Below are positions 55,160 through 64,000 of a stretch of DNA of 64,000 bases, piece by piece. Position 1 is the first letter of the stretch, and every line of letters begins with the position of its first letter. The position numbers and the translations under genes were made by a program. The notes beneath the pieces were generated by a model. It was not told the origin of the DNA, did not search any database, and saw nothing but the letters and a program-made list of their open reading frames with translations. The DNA is from Chenopodium formosanum (taxonomy: Eukaryota; Streptophyta; Magnoliopsida; Caryophyllales; Amaranthaceae). The DNA is taken from assembly GCA_024500155.1 (NCBI GenBank), contig CM044858.1, positions 22,369,795 through 22,433,794 on the forward strand, given 5' to 3'.

Positions 55160-56180
55160 CCTGATTAGACGGTCAAAGTAAGCACTGCAGCTTTGGGTCT
55201 TCTTGGGGACGATCTAGCCAAGCTATTGAATGAATTCAAAGACGTGTTTGCATTTGAAGTAAGTGAGATGTCGGGTATTAACCCAGACTTGGCTGTGCAT
55301 AAGCTAGCTGTTAACCCGCTCATTAAACCCGTGCGGCAGAAGAAGCGGAATCACGTGGAAGAAAGGAATCTGGCGGCCGCAGCCGAAGTACGAAAACTGC
55401 TGGATGCTGGTTTCATTCGGCAATGTTACTACCCAGATTGGGTAGCCAATGTGGTTCTCGTTACGAAGCCGAATGGAACTTGGAGAATGTGCGTGGATTA
55501 TACCGATCTCAACAAGGCATGTCCGAAGGATAGCGTTCCTCTGCCAAAAATCGACCGGCTGGTCGACTCTACGGCAGGACATGCTCTTATGAGTTGTATG
55601 GATGCATACTCCGGATTCCATCATATCCCACTTTGGGAGGAAGATCATGAAAAAACTACTTTTGTGACTTAGTAGGGTTTGTACTGCTATAAAGTCATGC
55701 CGTTTGGTCTCAAGAATGCCCCCGCTACTTTTCAAAGACTTATCAAAACGGTTTTTAGAGATCAGATCGGCCGGAATATAGAAGCATACATTGATGACAT
55801 GATTGTCAAGTCAAAGGAGCCAGCCGACCATCTACAGGATCTTCGAGAAACGTTTACCGAACTCAGGCGGCATAAGATGATGCTAAATCCAAAGAAATGT
55901 GTCTTTGGTGTTGAGTCTGGCAAATTTCTCGGGTTTCTGATCAATCAGAGAGGAATTGAGGCCAACCCTGAAAAAAATTGAAGCTGTTTTAGATATGAAG
56001 TCGCCAAGGACTATCAAAGAAGTGCAAAGATTGACTGGCTGCTTAGCTGCGCTCGGCCAATTTTGTCAAAATCAGGGGATAAGTGTCGATATTTTTTCCA
56101 AACTATCAAGAAGAAAGCTATGTTCGAGTGGACAGAAGAGGCCGAAGGAGCCTTCGTACAGCTGAAAAGCCATTTGCATA
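55160..56180 (+). pseudogene. Tat-1 reverse transcriptase
   Basis: From 55193: HKLAVNPLIKPVRQKKR, EVRKLLDAGFIRQCYYPDWV, NVVLVTKPNGTWRMCVDYTD, LNKACPKDSVPLPKIDRLVD and SCMDAYSGFHHIP (first catalytic Asp). Then two adjacent TAG stops after TTFVT, at about 55671-55676. The next frame gives YKVMPFGLKNAPATFQRL, YIDDMIVKS (active site, 55787-55801) and NPKKCVFGVESGKFLGFLI. A one-base shift near 55970 leads into KIEAVLDMKSPRTIKEVQRL (RT thumb/connection). Complete in extent but broken. Confidence 0.88.
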
Positions 56181-56580
56181 CGTTGCCCCGGCTCGTCAGC
56201 TAACTCAAAAGTGAAAAGCTATACATGTATCTTGTTGTTTCAGATTATTCTTTAAGTGTTGTCTTCCTTGTTAAGAGGGACGACAATCATATTCTTGTCT
56301 ATTTCATCAGCCACGTACTGCGCAATGTCGAGCTTAGGTATCCACCCATATAAGTTTGGCCTTGCCTTGTTCATGGCATCAAAGAAGTTGCGGCCGTATT
56401 TTCTAGCCTACTCAATTGTGGTCTATAGTGATCATCCGTTGAAGAAGCCGTTTGCAACTTTGGAGGCCAGTGGCCGAATGCTTAAGTGGGCCTTGGAGCT
56501 TAGAGGTTTTAACATTACGTTCGAACCCCGAAAAGCGATCGAGGGGCAAGCTAAGTCTTTGCTGATTTTTTGGCAGAAAT
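56181..56580 (+). pseudogene. Tat-1 first RNase H (gypsy type), heavily decayed
   Basis: Fragments YMYLVVSDYSLSVVFLVKRD, ISHVL-NVELRYP, VVYSDHPLKKPF and MLKWALELRGFNITFEPRKA correspond to the RNase H that normally follows gypsy RT (the SDxSxxAV, YTDH-type and RPRxxIKGQ-type landmarks). Frame changes occur about every 100 bases. Confidence 0.75.
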
Positions 56581-57130
56581 GTCTAGGCCGGACTTGCAGT
56601 CGGCCGGGGATCAGATATGGAAGGTGTATGTAGATGGAAGTGCAACAGCAACCATATGTGGTGCTGGAATTATTTACCAGTCTCCCGAAGAAAACAAGTT
56701 TGAGTATGCGCTGAGATTCCAATTTCAAGCCTCTAACAACGAGGCCGAGTATGAAGCTCTCCTGGCTGGCCTTAGAATGTGTAAGGCGGCATGAGCAACA
56801 AAGATTGATGTGAACTCAGATTTCTAGCTAATAGTCAGCCAAATGAATGGTGACTTTGAAGCTAGAGAGCCGGCTATGATGAAATATCTGAAGATGGTTA
56901 AAGAAGAGGTCGAGAGCCTAAAGCATTTTACCCTACAACAAGTTCCCCGTTCGTCCAATCATCAAGCGGACGCCCTCTCCAAATTAGCATCCTCGGCATC
57001 ATGTGATTCTCCCAGATCAGTGTTTTGGGAAGTAAAGGAAAAGGGGAGTATTGATGCCGAGCAAGTACAGACCATTGATAGAAGCTCAACATGGATGGAT
57101 GGGATATTTCCTACATAAGGGATGGATTAC
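56581..57130 (+). pseudogene. Tat-1 second RNase H (archaeal/plant-type domain)
   Basis: KVYVDGSATATICGAGIIYQ, then FEYALRFQFQASNNEAEYEA, LLAGLRMCKAA, stop, VNSDF, stop, LIVSQMNGDFEAREPAMMKY, and VPRSSNHQADALSKLASSA. The DGSA, NNEAEYEALLAGL, SDS/SQ and N.QADALSKLAS landmarks are those of a cellular-type RNase H. A second RNase H of this kind, gained independently, is known from Tat LTR retrotransposons. It supports the lineage assignment. Confidence 0.82.
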
Positions 57131-57169
57131 ACCCAGCCGATCCAAAAGAGAGTTCGATGATGAAAAATA

Positions 57170-58320
57170 GAGCGGCCTGGTTCGAGATAAAGAACGGGGA
57201 GTTATTCAAAACAACATTTGTGAAGCCTTAATTGAAGTGTATTACCCCGGAAAAGGGGCGTGATGTGTTGGACGACCTCCACCAGGGACATTGCGGTTCA
57301 TATATTGGAGGACAAGTCTTGGCAGAAAAGGCCACCCACCAAGGTACTACTTGCCGAGCATAAGCGCAGACGCCATGCAAATGGTGAAAAAGTGCGATAA
57401 ATGCCAGAAGTTTGCAACTCTAATTCATCGCCTGGCTAATAGTTTGTCCGCCATAAGCAGTCCCCTCCCATTTGCAAAATAGGGCATGGATATCTTGGGT
57501 CCGTATACGCCAGCATCTAGTCAAAGGCGATATGTGTTAGTAGCGGTCGACTACTTCACAAAGTGGGTCGAAGGCGAGGCCGTCCAAGGGATAAAGTGGA
57601 TGGATATGTCAGCCTTCATATGGAAGAATATAATCACTCGTTATGGAGTGCCGCATTCTATGGTGTTCGATAATGGACCCCAGTTCGAAACTCGCCAACT
57701 CAAGGAATGGTTGGGAGACCAGGGCATCACTCATTTTTTGCTTCGGTCAGCCGACCACAAGCCAACAGCCAAGTAGAGGCCTATAACAAGTTGATTTCCA
57801 ATGGAATCAAGCGTAAGCTTGAGGAAACAGGCGGCCTGTGGGCAGACGAGCTGGTTAATGTGTTATGGTCCATACGAACAACGGCAAAAAGCTCCATAGG
57901 AGAAACCCCATTCTTTTTGGTCTATGGTGCTGAAGCAGTACTCCCAATTGAGATGTGCGAGCCCACCCTTCGGGTGATGTTATATGATGAATCGGCCAAT
58001 TGGGAGGCCATGAAGACCGCCCTGGACTTTCTTCTAGAAGCTAGGGGCAATGCGGTGCTCAGACATGAATTCTATCGTTTGAGGATGACAAGGGCATATA
58101 ATCGCCGTGTGTCTAAGCGTCCACTGAAGATGGGGGATCTGGTTCTTAGGAAAATGGAAGCGGTGGGCCGAGCCAATGAAGATGGAAAGCTAACTCCAAA
58201 CTAGGAAGGGCCTTACCAGATCACAGATAAAGTCCGAGATGGAACCTACCGTCTTGAAGCCTTGGATGGCCATCCTATTCCTCAAACATGGAATACGGAT
58301 AATCTGAAAAAAATATTATG
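57170..58320 (+). pseudogene. Tat-1 integrase with C-terminal module
   Basis: Zinc-binding H and C residues are seen at LHQGHCGS-(frame change)-KCDKCQKFA. The catalytic core has MDILGPYTPASSQRRYVLVA (first Asp), GVPHSMVFDNGPQF (second Asp) and, after a frame change near 57740, SQVEAYNKLISNGIKRKLEE (Glu). The C-terminal part gives LWSIRTTAKSSIGETPFFLV, YGAEAVLPIE and SKRPLKMGDLVLRKMEA. A TAG at 58203 replaces the expected codon before EGPYQI (GPY/F module), and the end is WNTDNLKK near 58310. Confidence 0.88.
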
Positions 58321-59261
58321 TTTAAAGCTTACCAGCCAATTTTTGCATCAGTCTTTATGACTAAGTAGTTTAACTAAGCCTTCATGGCCGAATGATGTAA
58401 TTAAGCCAAACGGCCACCAACAATGTACAAATTTTGACAAATATTAGTGAAAAGTCAAGCATTGTTGTTGAAATTTTTATTGTTTGTTCATAATTATATT
58501 GAGCTAAATGCCGAATGAAACTAAAAACATGGTGGCGCACAGGTATGCTGAGCGGCCACCATGATATAAGCCTAAAGGCCGCCTGAAAAAGAGAAACCAA
58601 TGTTGACTCAATATGGCAACTTGGTCTTCTCAAAATTGGGCACGAATTGTGCGATGAGTAGAACCTCAATGAGAGTCGAACAAAATAGATTGGCTTGACC
58701 ACACTAAATCGAACAATGATGCACCTAAACAAAAAAAAAAAGATAGGGGGCAATCTGCGCTAGCCGAGTAAATCCAAACAGAGCTACTCGACAACCAGTC
58801 TTGCGCTGGCTGAGTAGGGTGTTTAGAAGTGGCATTCTTCGTTTAATCACTCGACCGCGTTCTAATAATGCCAAAATATGCCGACTACCGAGTGTAGCAA
58901 GGGCATACTTTGTTCAGCCATCCGGCCAGAAAGCCTTAGAGCCAGTCTAAACGTTCGACCCCATCTGGACGAACGAAAGACCGAAAGGGAAATAGAAAAA
59001 ATTGGCTAAGGCATAAGTTGCCCATCTAGGGAAAATATTTCCCTAGGCGAACGAGCCCAACAAACGAAATTTACAAGTTTAGATCATACTTGGAATTTCT
59101 TATGTCCGTCCGAGCGATAGCTTCAACGGACGACTCAACTAAAGCTAATAAAAAGGCTGCATATTTAAAAGTTGATTCAGCATTCGCCTAGTCCAAGGCA
59201 ATCATTATATATGATTTGATTAACTCACTAGTAATCATACCCTTCAAGGTATAAAATCTAC
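58321..59261 (+). other. 3' non-coding part of Tat-1
   Basis: No protein domain is recognised; I searched both strands here for an antisense extra gene like those at 5657 and 28479 and did not find one. A polypurine-like AAAAAAAAAAGATAGGGGGCAA lies at 58730-58752. The element should continue to a 3' LTR, but the sequence passes into an Athila-like LTR at 59262. Confidence 0.5.
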
Positions 59262-59401
59262 TGATTCGTGCGATTTTTGGCACTCTTAGGATATGTTTTC
59301 CACGTATTTTTATGCTCGTTTTTAGTCTTTTATGTCTAGTGTTTAGGGAATAATGCTTGATTTGCGTGTTTTTGTCTTAGTTTAGAGAAATGCGTGCTTT
59401 T
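59262..59401 (+). mobile_element. Start of an Athila-like LTR, cut by Tat-2
   Basis: TGATTCGTGCGATTTTTGGC followed by CTTAGGATATGTTTTCCACG matches the first 140 bp of the LTRs at 41510 and 53389. It stops inside the shared phrase AGAGAAATGCGTGCTTTT, where the Tat-2 LTR begins. The remainder presumably lies beyond the window, on the far side of Tat-2. Confidence 0.75.
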
Positions 59402-59415
59402 TGTTTGGGGTATTT

Positions 59416-60740
59416 TGTTGGGGTTTGGTGAGTCCGACTCACCGCGGAAACAACCCCGACCCAAGGAACCACTCGTAATTAATAACACCATAAAGCATAA
59501 ATAAATAATCATAAGAAAAGGAAGAACGAATCATACCCATGAAGCGAGCTTCGCCCTCACAAAACGGGCTCTTACTTGAAGGCCTTGAGCACCGCAAATG
59601 TCGTGCCTCTAACGATATCCACCCACAAAGGACGAACACGACTTTTTAGGTCCGCTACCTCGGAGTTAGCAATGTCCGACCAAAACCCAAGTGTTAATGG
59701 AGTTTAAGAGTTTTCCCAAAATTATGGAATGCTCTTTCTAACTCCCACTCAAGCACTTTACTCCAAATCACAAGGTTGGTATTTATAGAGGAAAGTATGA
59801 GTGGGAATTTCTATCCCATCAATGTGGGATCATGAAGTTCCACAAATTAATTTAAAGCTAAATTAAATTAAAATTGCAAACTAATAATAAATTTACAAGT
59901 GGCATTACCATGTGAAATGGGTTGGTGAGGACCACATGGAGAGTAGGGGACCATACTTGCTCCCCACTCAATACTCTCCTTGTGCCACATGTCCTCACCC
60001 ACTTGCTCCCATATTCCCCAAGCTTCCCATAGTGACCGGCCCTATGGCCCAAGCCACGAGCCCAGCCCGAGCCCAGCCCTGCACCAAGTTGCGGGTTGCT
60101 GCTGTGCATGCAAGCCACGCACTTGGTGCGGGCTTGAACTGCTGTGCGGTTGCTAGTGCTGCTGTGCTACCACGCCTAGCTGCGGCAGCTAGCTGCTGCA
60201 CGCACCACGTGCTGCGGCTGCTAGCTGCTGCTGGGCGTGGCTGCTAGCACGGAGCGCTAGCACGCACCTAGCCAGCCATGCTAGGCTCGGCTTGGTGCTT
60301 TCTAGCCACCTATGCTAGTATATTTTTGCCCCTAGCATTCAGATGCTCGGGGCACTCTGAAGCTAGGGGTATTTTAGGAATATGGTCGATTTATTATTAT
60401 TTTTGCGCGTCTCGTATTTTTATTATTTTTGACTCGACTTCTGACGATCGGTTTCGACGCTCCAAGCTCGAATTACCGACGTCTAAATATTTAACACTCG
60501 GGTGACGAATTAATTTTTTCCGAATTAATTCGTCGAGTTGGTTCGTATATTTTGCTTGGGTGTGACCCGAAGGGTTTAGTCAAGATTAAGCTGTAATATT
60601 AATTATATTAATATCACTGATCGGAAGCGGCCTCCACCCAGGCATTCCGATCACTTGACCTTGCTGAATATATTAGCTTTCTAATAATTCTGAACCCGCT
60701 ATCAGAATATTACACTTGTTGAAGGACACTATTCCTTTCA
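59416..60740 (-). mobile_element. Solo LTR nested 14 bp inside the Tat-2 LTR
   Basis: In plus reading it runs from TGTTGGGGTTTGGTGAGTCC to ACTATTCCTTTCA. Perfect 5-bp duplications tattt lie at 59411-59415 and 60741-60745. A TATA box on the minus strand (CTCTATAAATACC, complement of about 59778-59790) gives the orientation. Between the LTR start (60740) and the TATA box lies a GC-rich palindromic block (60060-60300). Length is 1,325 bp. The family is not otherwise seen in this window. Confidence 0.75.
60060..60300. repeat. Palindromic block GCAGCTAGCTGC / GCGCTAGCACGC
   Basis: GCTAGC-centred palindromes (GGCAGCTAGCTGCTGC, GGCTGCTAGCTGCTGC, GAGCGCTAGCACGC, TGCTAGCACGG) recur with GCCCGAGCCCAGCCC-type repeats over about 240 bp. 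GC content is very high within an AT-rich LTR. It is unrelated in sequence to the other blocks. Confidence 0.75.
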
Positions 60741-60806
60741 TATTTTTACCCTTGACACTTGGTCCTATGAGGGAACGCCACGTGTCAGAGGTTGGCAAGT
60801 CATCTC

Positions 60807-62707
60807 TGATCGAGGGTGAAAGTAGGTAGTTGGTCTACTACCCCTAATCAAATTAATTATTTATAACCTAAACTACACTAATACAAGTATAGGGGTAAGT
60901 AAAGGGTCGATCCACGAAAACTAAGTGTATCAATCTATGATAATTAGACTACTAAGAAAGCTTGTGAGATAGAAAGAGATACAACTAAACACAACTAAGA
61001 ACAAATAACTAAACCTAGGGAAAGTGGAATCCAATTACATCAATGCATTTAACAACATCATACAATTAGATGAAAATGACTTCAATTAGGAACGATCAAC
61101 ACATTTAACTCACTCTCGCGCAATTATGCATGTTAATTATCCTACTAAACTAATTCACTCTCGTGGAACTAGCCTAGCAAAGGTATGGAAGAAATTAGGG
61201 CTCTCAACCAACTCACTCTCGCACAATCGATTGAAAGCACAATTTAAAGCATAGAATCAATTAGCTAGAAAGATTCTAATCCATAAAAGCATAATCCATA
61301 CACAATAATCAAGAAACAATTCCATACTAATCACAATCAATCATTCAATTTATTAACATAACCTTCATCCATTTCCCTAGAACAAAATCTAAGCTAACAT
61401 GATGAACAAAAGCATGGAAAACAAGGTAAAACAAGAATAAAAGCAAGAATCAAACAACTAAACTAATTAACCTACTCAAATCAACAAATAAATAAGCAAA
61501 AACAATAATAAATAAAAGCAATAAAGGTGAGAGAAAGTTAGGAAGACTCATTGAATATATGAGAAGAAAAATCCACAAATTGCTTCTTTAAAATCTCAAA
61601 ACTCCATGAAAAATCCAAGCTTTCTCTCTCTAAACTACTCCTAAACTAGAGAGAGAGAATCCTAATCTAACCCTAAGAGAGAGAAATTAAAAGAGCTAAA
61701 CTAATCTAATCTAGGGTGCTTGACGTTAGGTGCTTGCGGTTCGTGGCTGATTTGTTGCTATAAATTGGTGTGATGGTGAATTGATTGCGGGCTGCTATAG
61801 TGTTGCTTGTGCTTTGTTGTTGCGAGGTGGCTATGAGGAGTTGCTGTTGGTGTCGTAGGGAGGTGATCAGGTGGTTTGATGGTGTAACAGAGGGTGTGAA
61901 ATGGTGGTTAATTGTTGGCTGGAGTGCGTTGCGGAGTGAGGTGCTGGTGTTGTTTGTGTTGTTATTGGTGAGTGTGAGGAAAGTAGGGGTGGTGAATTGG
62001 TGGGTGCTTGAGCAGGGAGTTGCGTGGTGGTGATTGGAGGTGGTCTGGGTGTGGTGGCTGTAGTGGTTGTGTTCGTTGCTATTGCTGTTGGTGTTGGTGG
62101 TGTTGCGGGGTGAAGCAGGGGAAGAGCAGGGGAGTAGTTTGTGTATTGTTGAGGGGAGCAGGGGAAGTGAGGTGAAGAGTGTGTGGTGTAGGTTTAGGTG
62201 ATGGTGGGGTGTATGATAAGCTGGCAGCAGTAGGTTGGTTAGGGGCAGCAGCTTGTGAATGATGTTTGGCTTTAATTGGAGACTCCATTTATGACTCAAA
62301 ACTTGAGACACGTCTATTGAACCTCGAACCTTGGAACTCCGAACACAATCCTACATAAACCAAGAAAACCGAGAGAAATAAGGACAAAAACTAAAATAAT
62401 AAAATAAAATGAAGTAAAATAAAATAAAATACGAAACTAAAATAAATAAGAAAACGAGATAAAAAGAGAAATTATTAACAATAAAAACTAACAACTTAAA
62501 CTACAAACATTAAAAGTAAGAAAAATAAAATAAAACATGAAAATAAACTAAAAACTATTAAAAATTACAAAAATACCCAAAATAAAGATAAAAGGCGAGA
62601 ATAAGCAAATAATAGATATAAAGGATAAAAAAGGGTTAAATTATTGGAAAATAAGCCGGAAAACGACTCAATAAAAATCCTAAAAGTGACATAAAAGTCA
62701 CTTATCA
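60807..62707 (-). mobile_element. Solo LTR (Athila-type B family) inside the Tat-2 LTR
   Basis: In plus reading it runs from TGATCGAGGG to CACTTATCA, with perfect 5-bp duplications atctc at 60802-60806 and 62708-62712. In minus reading it starts TGATAAGTGACTTTTATG, like the LTR at 26468. The end carries GGATCGACCC, as in other Athila-like LTRs here. Length is 1,901 bp. Between the LTR start and the CTCTCTCTTAGGG leader it has a CA-rich (minus strand) low-complexity block at about 61740-62240 rather than GC palindromes. Confidence 0.8.
61740..62240 (-). repeat. CA-rich low-complexity block of the B-family LTR
   Basis: The minus strand is rich in CAAC, CACC and AACA triplet-like runs, so it stays open for 201 codons as a Thr/Asn/His/Pro/Ser-rich frame. 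The homologous LTR at 25389-26468 has a similar but not identical block at 25600-25990, also open by composition. It occupies the place of the GC palindromes in the other LTRs. Confidence 0.6.
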
Positions 62708-62862
62708 ATCTCTGACCAATCCCCAGCTGACACGTGGCAGTCCTAGATACCTTCTCTGAATTCGGGCCTTTAAAGGCCCAATTCCCTAAAATCCGCTCTT
62801 TTGCGGCGCAGCCCACCTGACCTAGGTCCGAATGACCTAGGGGAGGGCACTTTTCCCAACAA

Positions 62863-62876
62863 CCCTATAAATAGGG
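62863..62876 (+). promoter_or_regulatory. Palindromic TATA box CCCTATAAATAGGG of Tat-2
   Basis: This is the same palindromic 14-mer as 30868-30881. TGACCTAGGTC and TGACCTAG lie at 62819-62840, some 25-45 bp upstream. Confidence 0.7.
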
Positions 62877-63135
62877 AGATATTCCCCCATTTTGGGGACA
62901 TCTACAATCATTTATTACACCCTAACTCTCTCACATCAGAGAATATCTGAGCTTGGAATCCAAGCGGATCCCCACCTAAATTTGCGCGTTTTTTACTCTT
63001 GTTAAAGTTACTAACTTAATCGTTGGAGGCGCAACTCCACCCACCCGGAGTCTTCGTTATTTTTGCAGGTACATCTCCTGCAGGATCAATCTTTGTGACG
63101 TAACTCTCCCAAGGGAAAAAATCACCCAAAACATT

Positions 63136-63153
63136 TGGTGTCGTATGTGGGGA
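63136..63153 (+). promoter_or_regulatory. Tat-2 primer-binding site, altered
   Basis: TGGTGTCGTATGTGGGGA stands three bases after the LTR end. It differs from the Tat-1 site (TGGCGCCGTCTGTGGGGA) at three positions, two of them C-to-T changes. Confidence 0.75.
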
Positions 63154-63169
63154 ACCAGTTATTCAACTG

Positions 63170-63955
63170 AGTAACCAAGAAAACCCTCAACCAGTTAATC
63201 AACCGGGTACTACTGGTATTCCTCAGCCGGAACCTCAGCCCGAGGTCTCATTTGAGGAAGATGATGATGAAGATGTGGAGATGTACATAGCCAAAGATGG
63301 CTCGTTCATCTCCAGGTACACCCATTCTAGAGATCAACTCGAGCGTAATGTAGACCAGGCGGGTCCAAGCAGGCGGCCCCTTGGAAGGCCAAGATTGGAA
63401 ACCCAAATGGCCAAAGGGGAAGCCCCAATCACCCGGGATGAGCTCATGAAATTCATGAACTCCTTCAAGGGTGAAATCAAGGAAATGATCAACAAAAACA
63501 AGGCTGGCTCTAGCAAGGGTCTGCCGGCTAAAAAGACTCCCCCATCCGGTAAGAAGAAGCCAGTCAAGGACAGGCAGCCAACTCCCCATCCAAAGGGGAA
63601 GGAGAAGGCAGCCGCAAAACTTGACTGGACCAAAATTCTGCTGCCCACTGGACCTCAAAGGCAGCTCCGGCAACAACAGCCGAAAGCCAGCAAGAAATAA
63701 GTTTGCGACGCTCGGCACATCATTGAGCGAAGGAGACACCAGCAGTTGTCTGAGTCAGCCTCTACTTCGAGCTTTCTAGACAGCTTCAAAGAAACTTTTG
63801 TAAGGCACTCACTGTCCTTACATGAGAGTCGGACAGGCGGCAAGACCGTCAACACCGAACCTCAACTGATGATAGGGTCTGTCCCTTACGCACCCCAGGC
63901 GCAGTATGGGAAATATGGCCTCCAATTCATGCAGGCACCCCCATTTGGAGGTTAG
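63170..63955 (+). pseudogene. Tat-2 gag, N-terminal part, running off the window
   Basis: Gln/Pro-rich start (NQENPQPVNQPG...PQPEPQPEVS), an acidic stretch EEDDDEDVEMYIAKDG, then SRDQLERNVDQAGPSRRPLG, ITRDELMKFMNSFKGEIKEM and a Lys/Pro-rich segment ending in TAA at about 63700. The frame resumes one register over with DARHIIERRRHQQLSESAST, LDSFKETFVRHSLSLHESR and a stop near 63955. The layout matches the Tat-1 gag N-terminus at 49223. The element continues beyond 64,000. Confidence 0.75.
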
Positions 63956-64000
63956 GCGACATACAACAGTGTCTAGCCTTTGGACTGGCAGCTCTGGCCG

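Larger units (their letters stand above)
48647..59261 (+). mobile_element. Tat-lineage Ty3/gypsy retrotransposon Tat-1 (with nested insertions)
   Basis: 5' LTR 48647-49183, primer-binding site 49186-49203, gag (split), protease, RT, RNase H, a second RNase H and integrase follow in order to about 58320, then non-coding 3' sequence to 59261. An Athila-like LTR cuts it there, so the 3' LTR is outside or lost. A solo LTR (50006-53389) splits gag. All reading frames carry stops or frame changes, so this copy is dead. The gag sequence and the extra RNase H domain after the first one are typical of the Tat branch. Confidence 0.85.
59402..63133 (+). mobile_element. Tat-2 5' LTR, split by two solo LTRs
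   Basis: Joining the three pieces (59402-59415, 60741-60806, 62708-63133) gives an LTR of about 500 bp that starts TGTTTGGGGTATTT and ends CACCCAAAACA. It carries TTACCC, CACGTGTC, TGACCTAGGTC...TGACCTAG, CCCTATAAATAGGG (62863-62876) and TTTTTGCAGGTA, as in 30645-31134 and 48647-49183. It is followed directly by a primer-binding site and gag. Confidence 0.8.

Noticed and set aside
59858..60247. Ala/Cys-rich frames on both strands, up to 111 codons
   Set aside because: They are produced by the GC-rich GCTAGC palindromic block inside the solo LTR 59416-60740.
61706..62311. 201-codon Thr/His/Asn/Pro-rich open frame on the minus strand (and a similar 165-codon frame at 25588-26085)
   Set aside because: Both lie inside Athila-type LTRs, in the CA-rich block. 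The frame is open because of low-complexity composition, with no domain and no conservation of codon phase between the two LTRs that I can see.
1..64000. tRNA or rRNA genes
   Set aside because: No cloverleaf with A/B boxes and no rRNA stretch was seen. The only tRNA-related sequences are retrotransposon primer-binding sites at 49186 and 63136.

Overview
The window reads as nuclear DNA of a dicotyledonous flowering plant. The base composition is AT-rich with plant GT-AG introns, and there are Stowaway, hAT, CACTA and MULE-like DNA transposons. LTR retrotransposons of the Athila and Tat branches of Ty3/gypsy and of Ty1/copia dominate. I cannot name the species. It looks like a repeat-rich, gene-poor stretch holding one recognisable host gene.

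That gene (33,201-37,695, + strand) encodes an Mpv17/PMP22-family membrane protein in four exons. As given, its second exon carries a frameshift, probably a 4-base loss at a short tandem ACCA, that stops the protein at residue 187. It is flanked upstream by a MULE-like element and downstream by a Stowaway MITE.

Layout. 1-4.6 kb: AT-rich non-coding DNA, an LTR-like piece, and an intact 173-codon reading frame bracketed by (ATT)n. 4.6-4.8 kb: a small MITE filled with a pentanucleotide repeat. 4.9-7.8 kb: 3' end of a minus-oriented Tat-type element, with an LTR fragment and a plus-strand antisense gene (putative gypsy-type transposon family). 7.8-12.9 kb: a minus-oriented LTR plus non-coding internal DNA with repeats. 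12.9-18.6 kb: a Stowaway MITE, a decayed gag, simple repeats and a CACTA end. 18.6-28.5 kb: a mosaic Athila-type element on the minus strand. It has two near-identical 1.4-kb LTRs, an env-position ORF, integrase and RNase H, lacks gag/protease/RT, and carries the 3' end of a second Athila in its middle. 28.5-31.5 kb: 3' end of a plus-oriented Tat element with its antisense gene, followed by an inverted partner LTR. 31.6-32.0 kb: copia RT relic. 41.5-43.2 kb: solo LTR. 43.4-48.0 kb: minus-strand copia element broken by a hAT MITE. 48.6-59.3 kb: plus-strand Tat element (Tat-1) with gag, protease, RT, two RNase H domains and integrase, its gag split by a solo LTR that itself contains another solo LTR. 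59.3-64 kb: an Athila-type LTR start broken by a second Tat element (Tat-2), whose 5' LTR is split by two further solo LTRs.

Two general patterns stand out. First, several LTRs carry, between their start and the TATA box, a block of short GC-rich palindromic repeats. The block's sequence differs from element to element, even between homologous LTRs, and in two elements the same block recurs in the internal region, once just upstream of the env-position ORF. Second, the two Tat 3' ends share one architecture: an antisense gene with its own TATA box about 130-140 bp inside the 3' LTR. All of this was read by eye; no alignments or searches were run.
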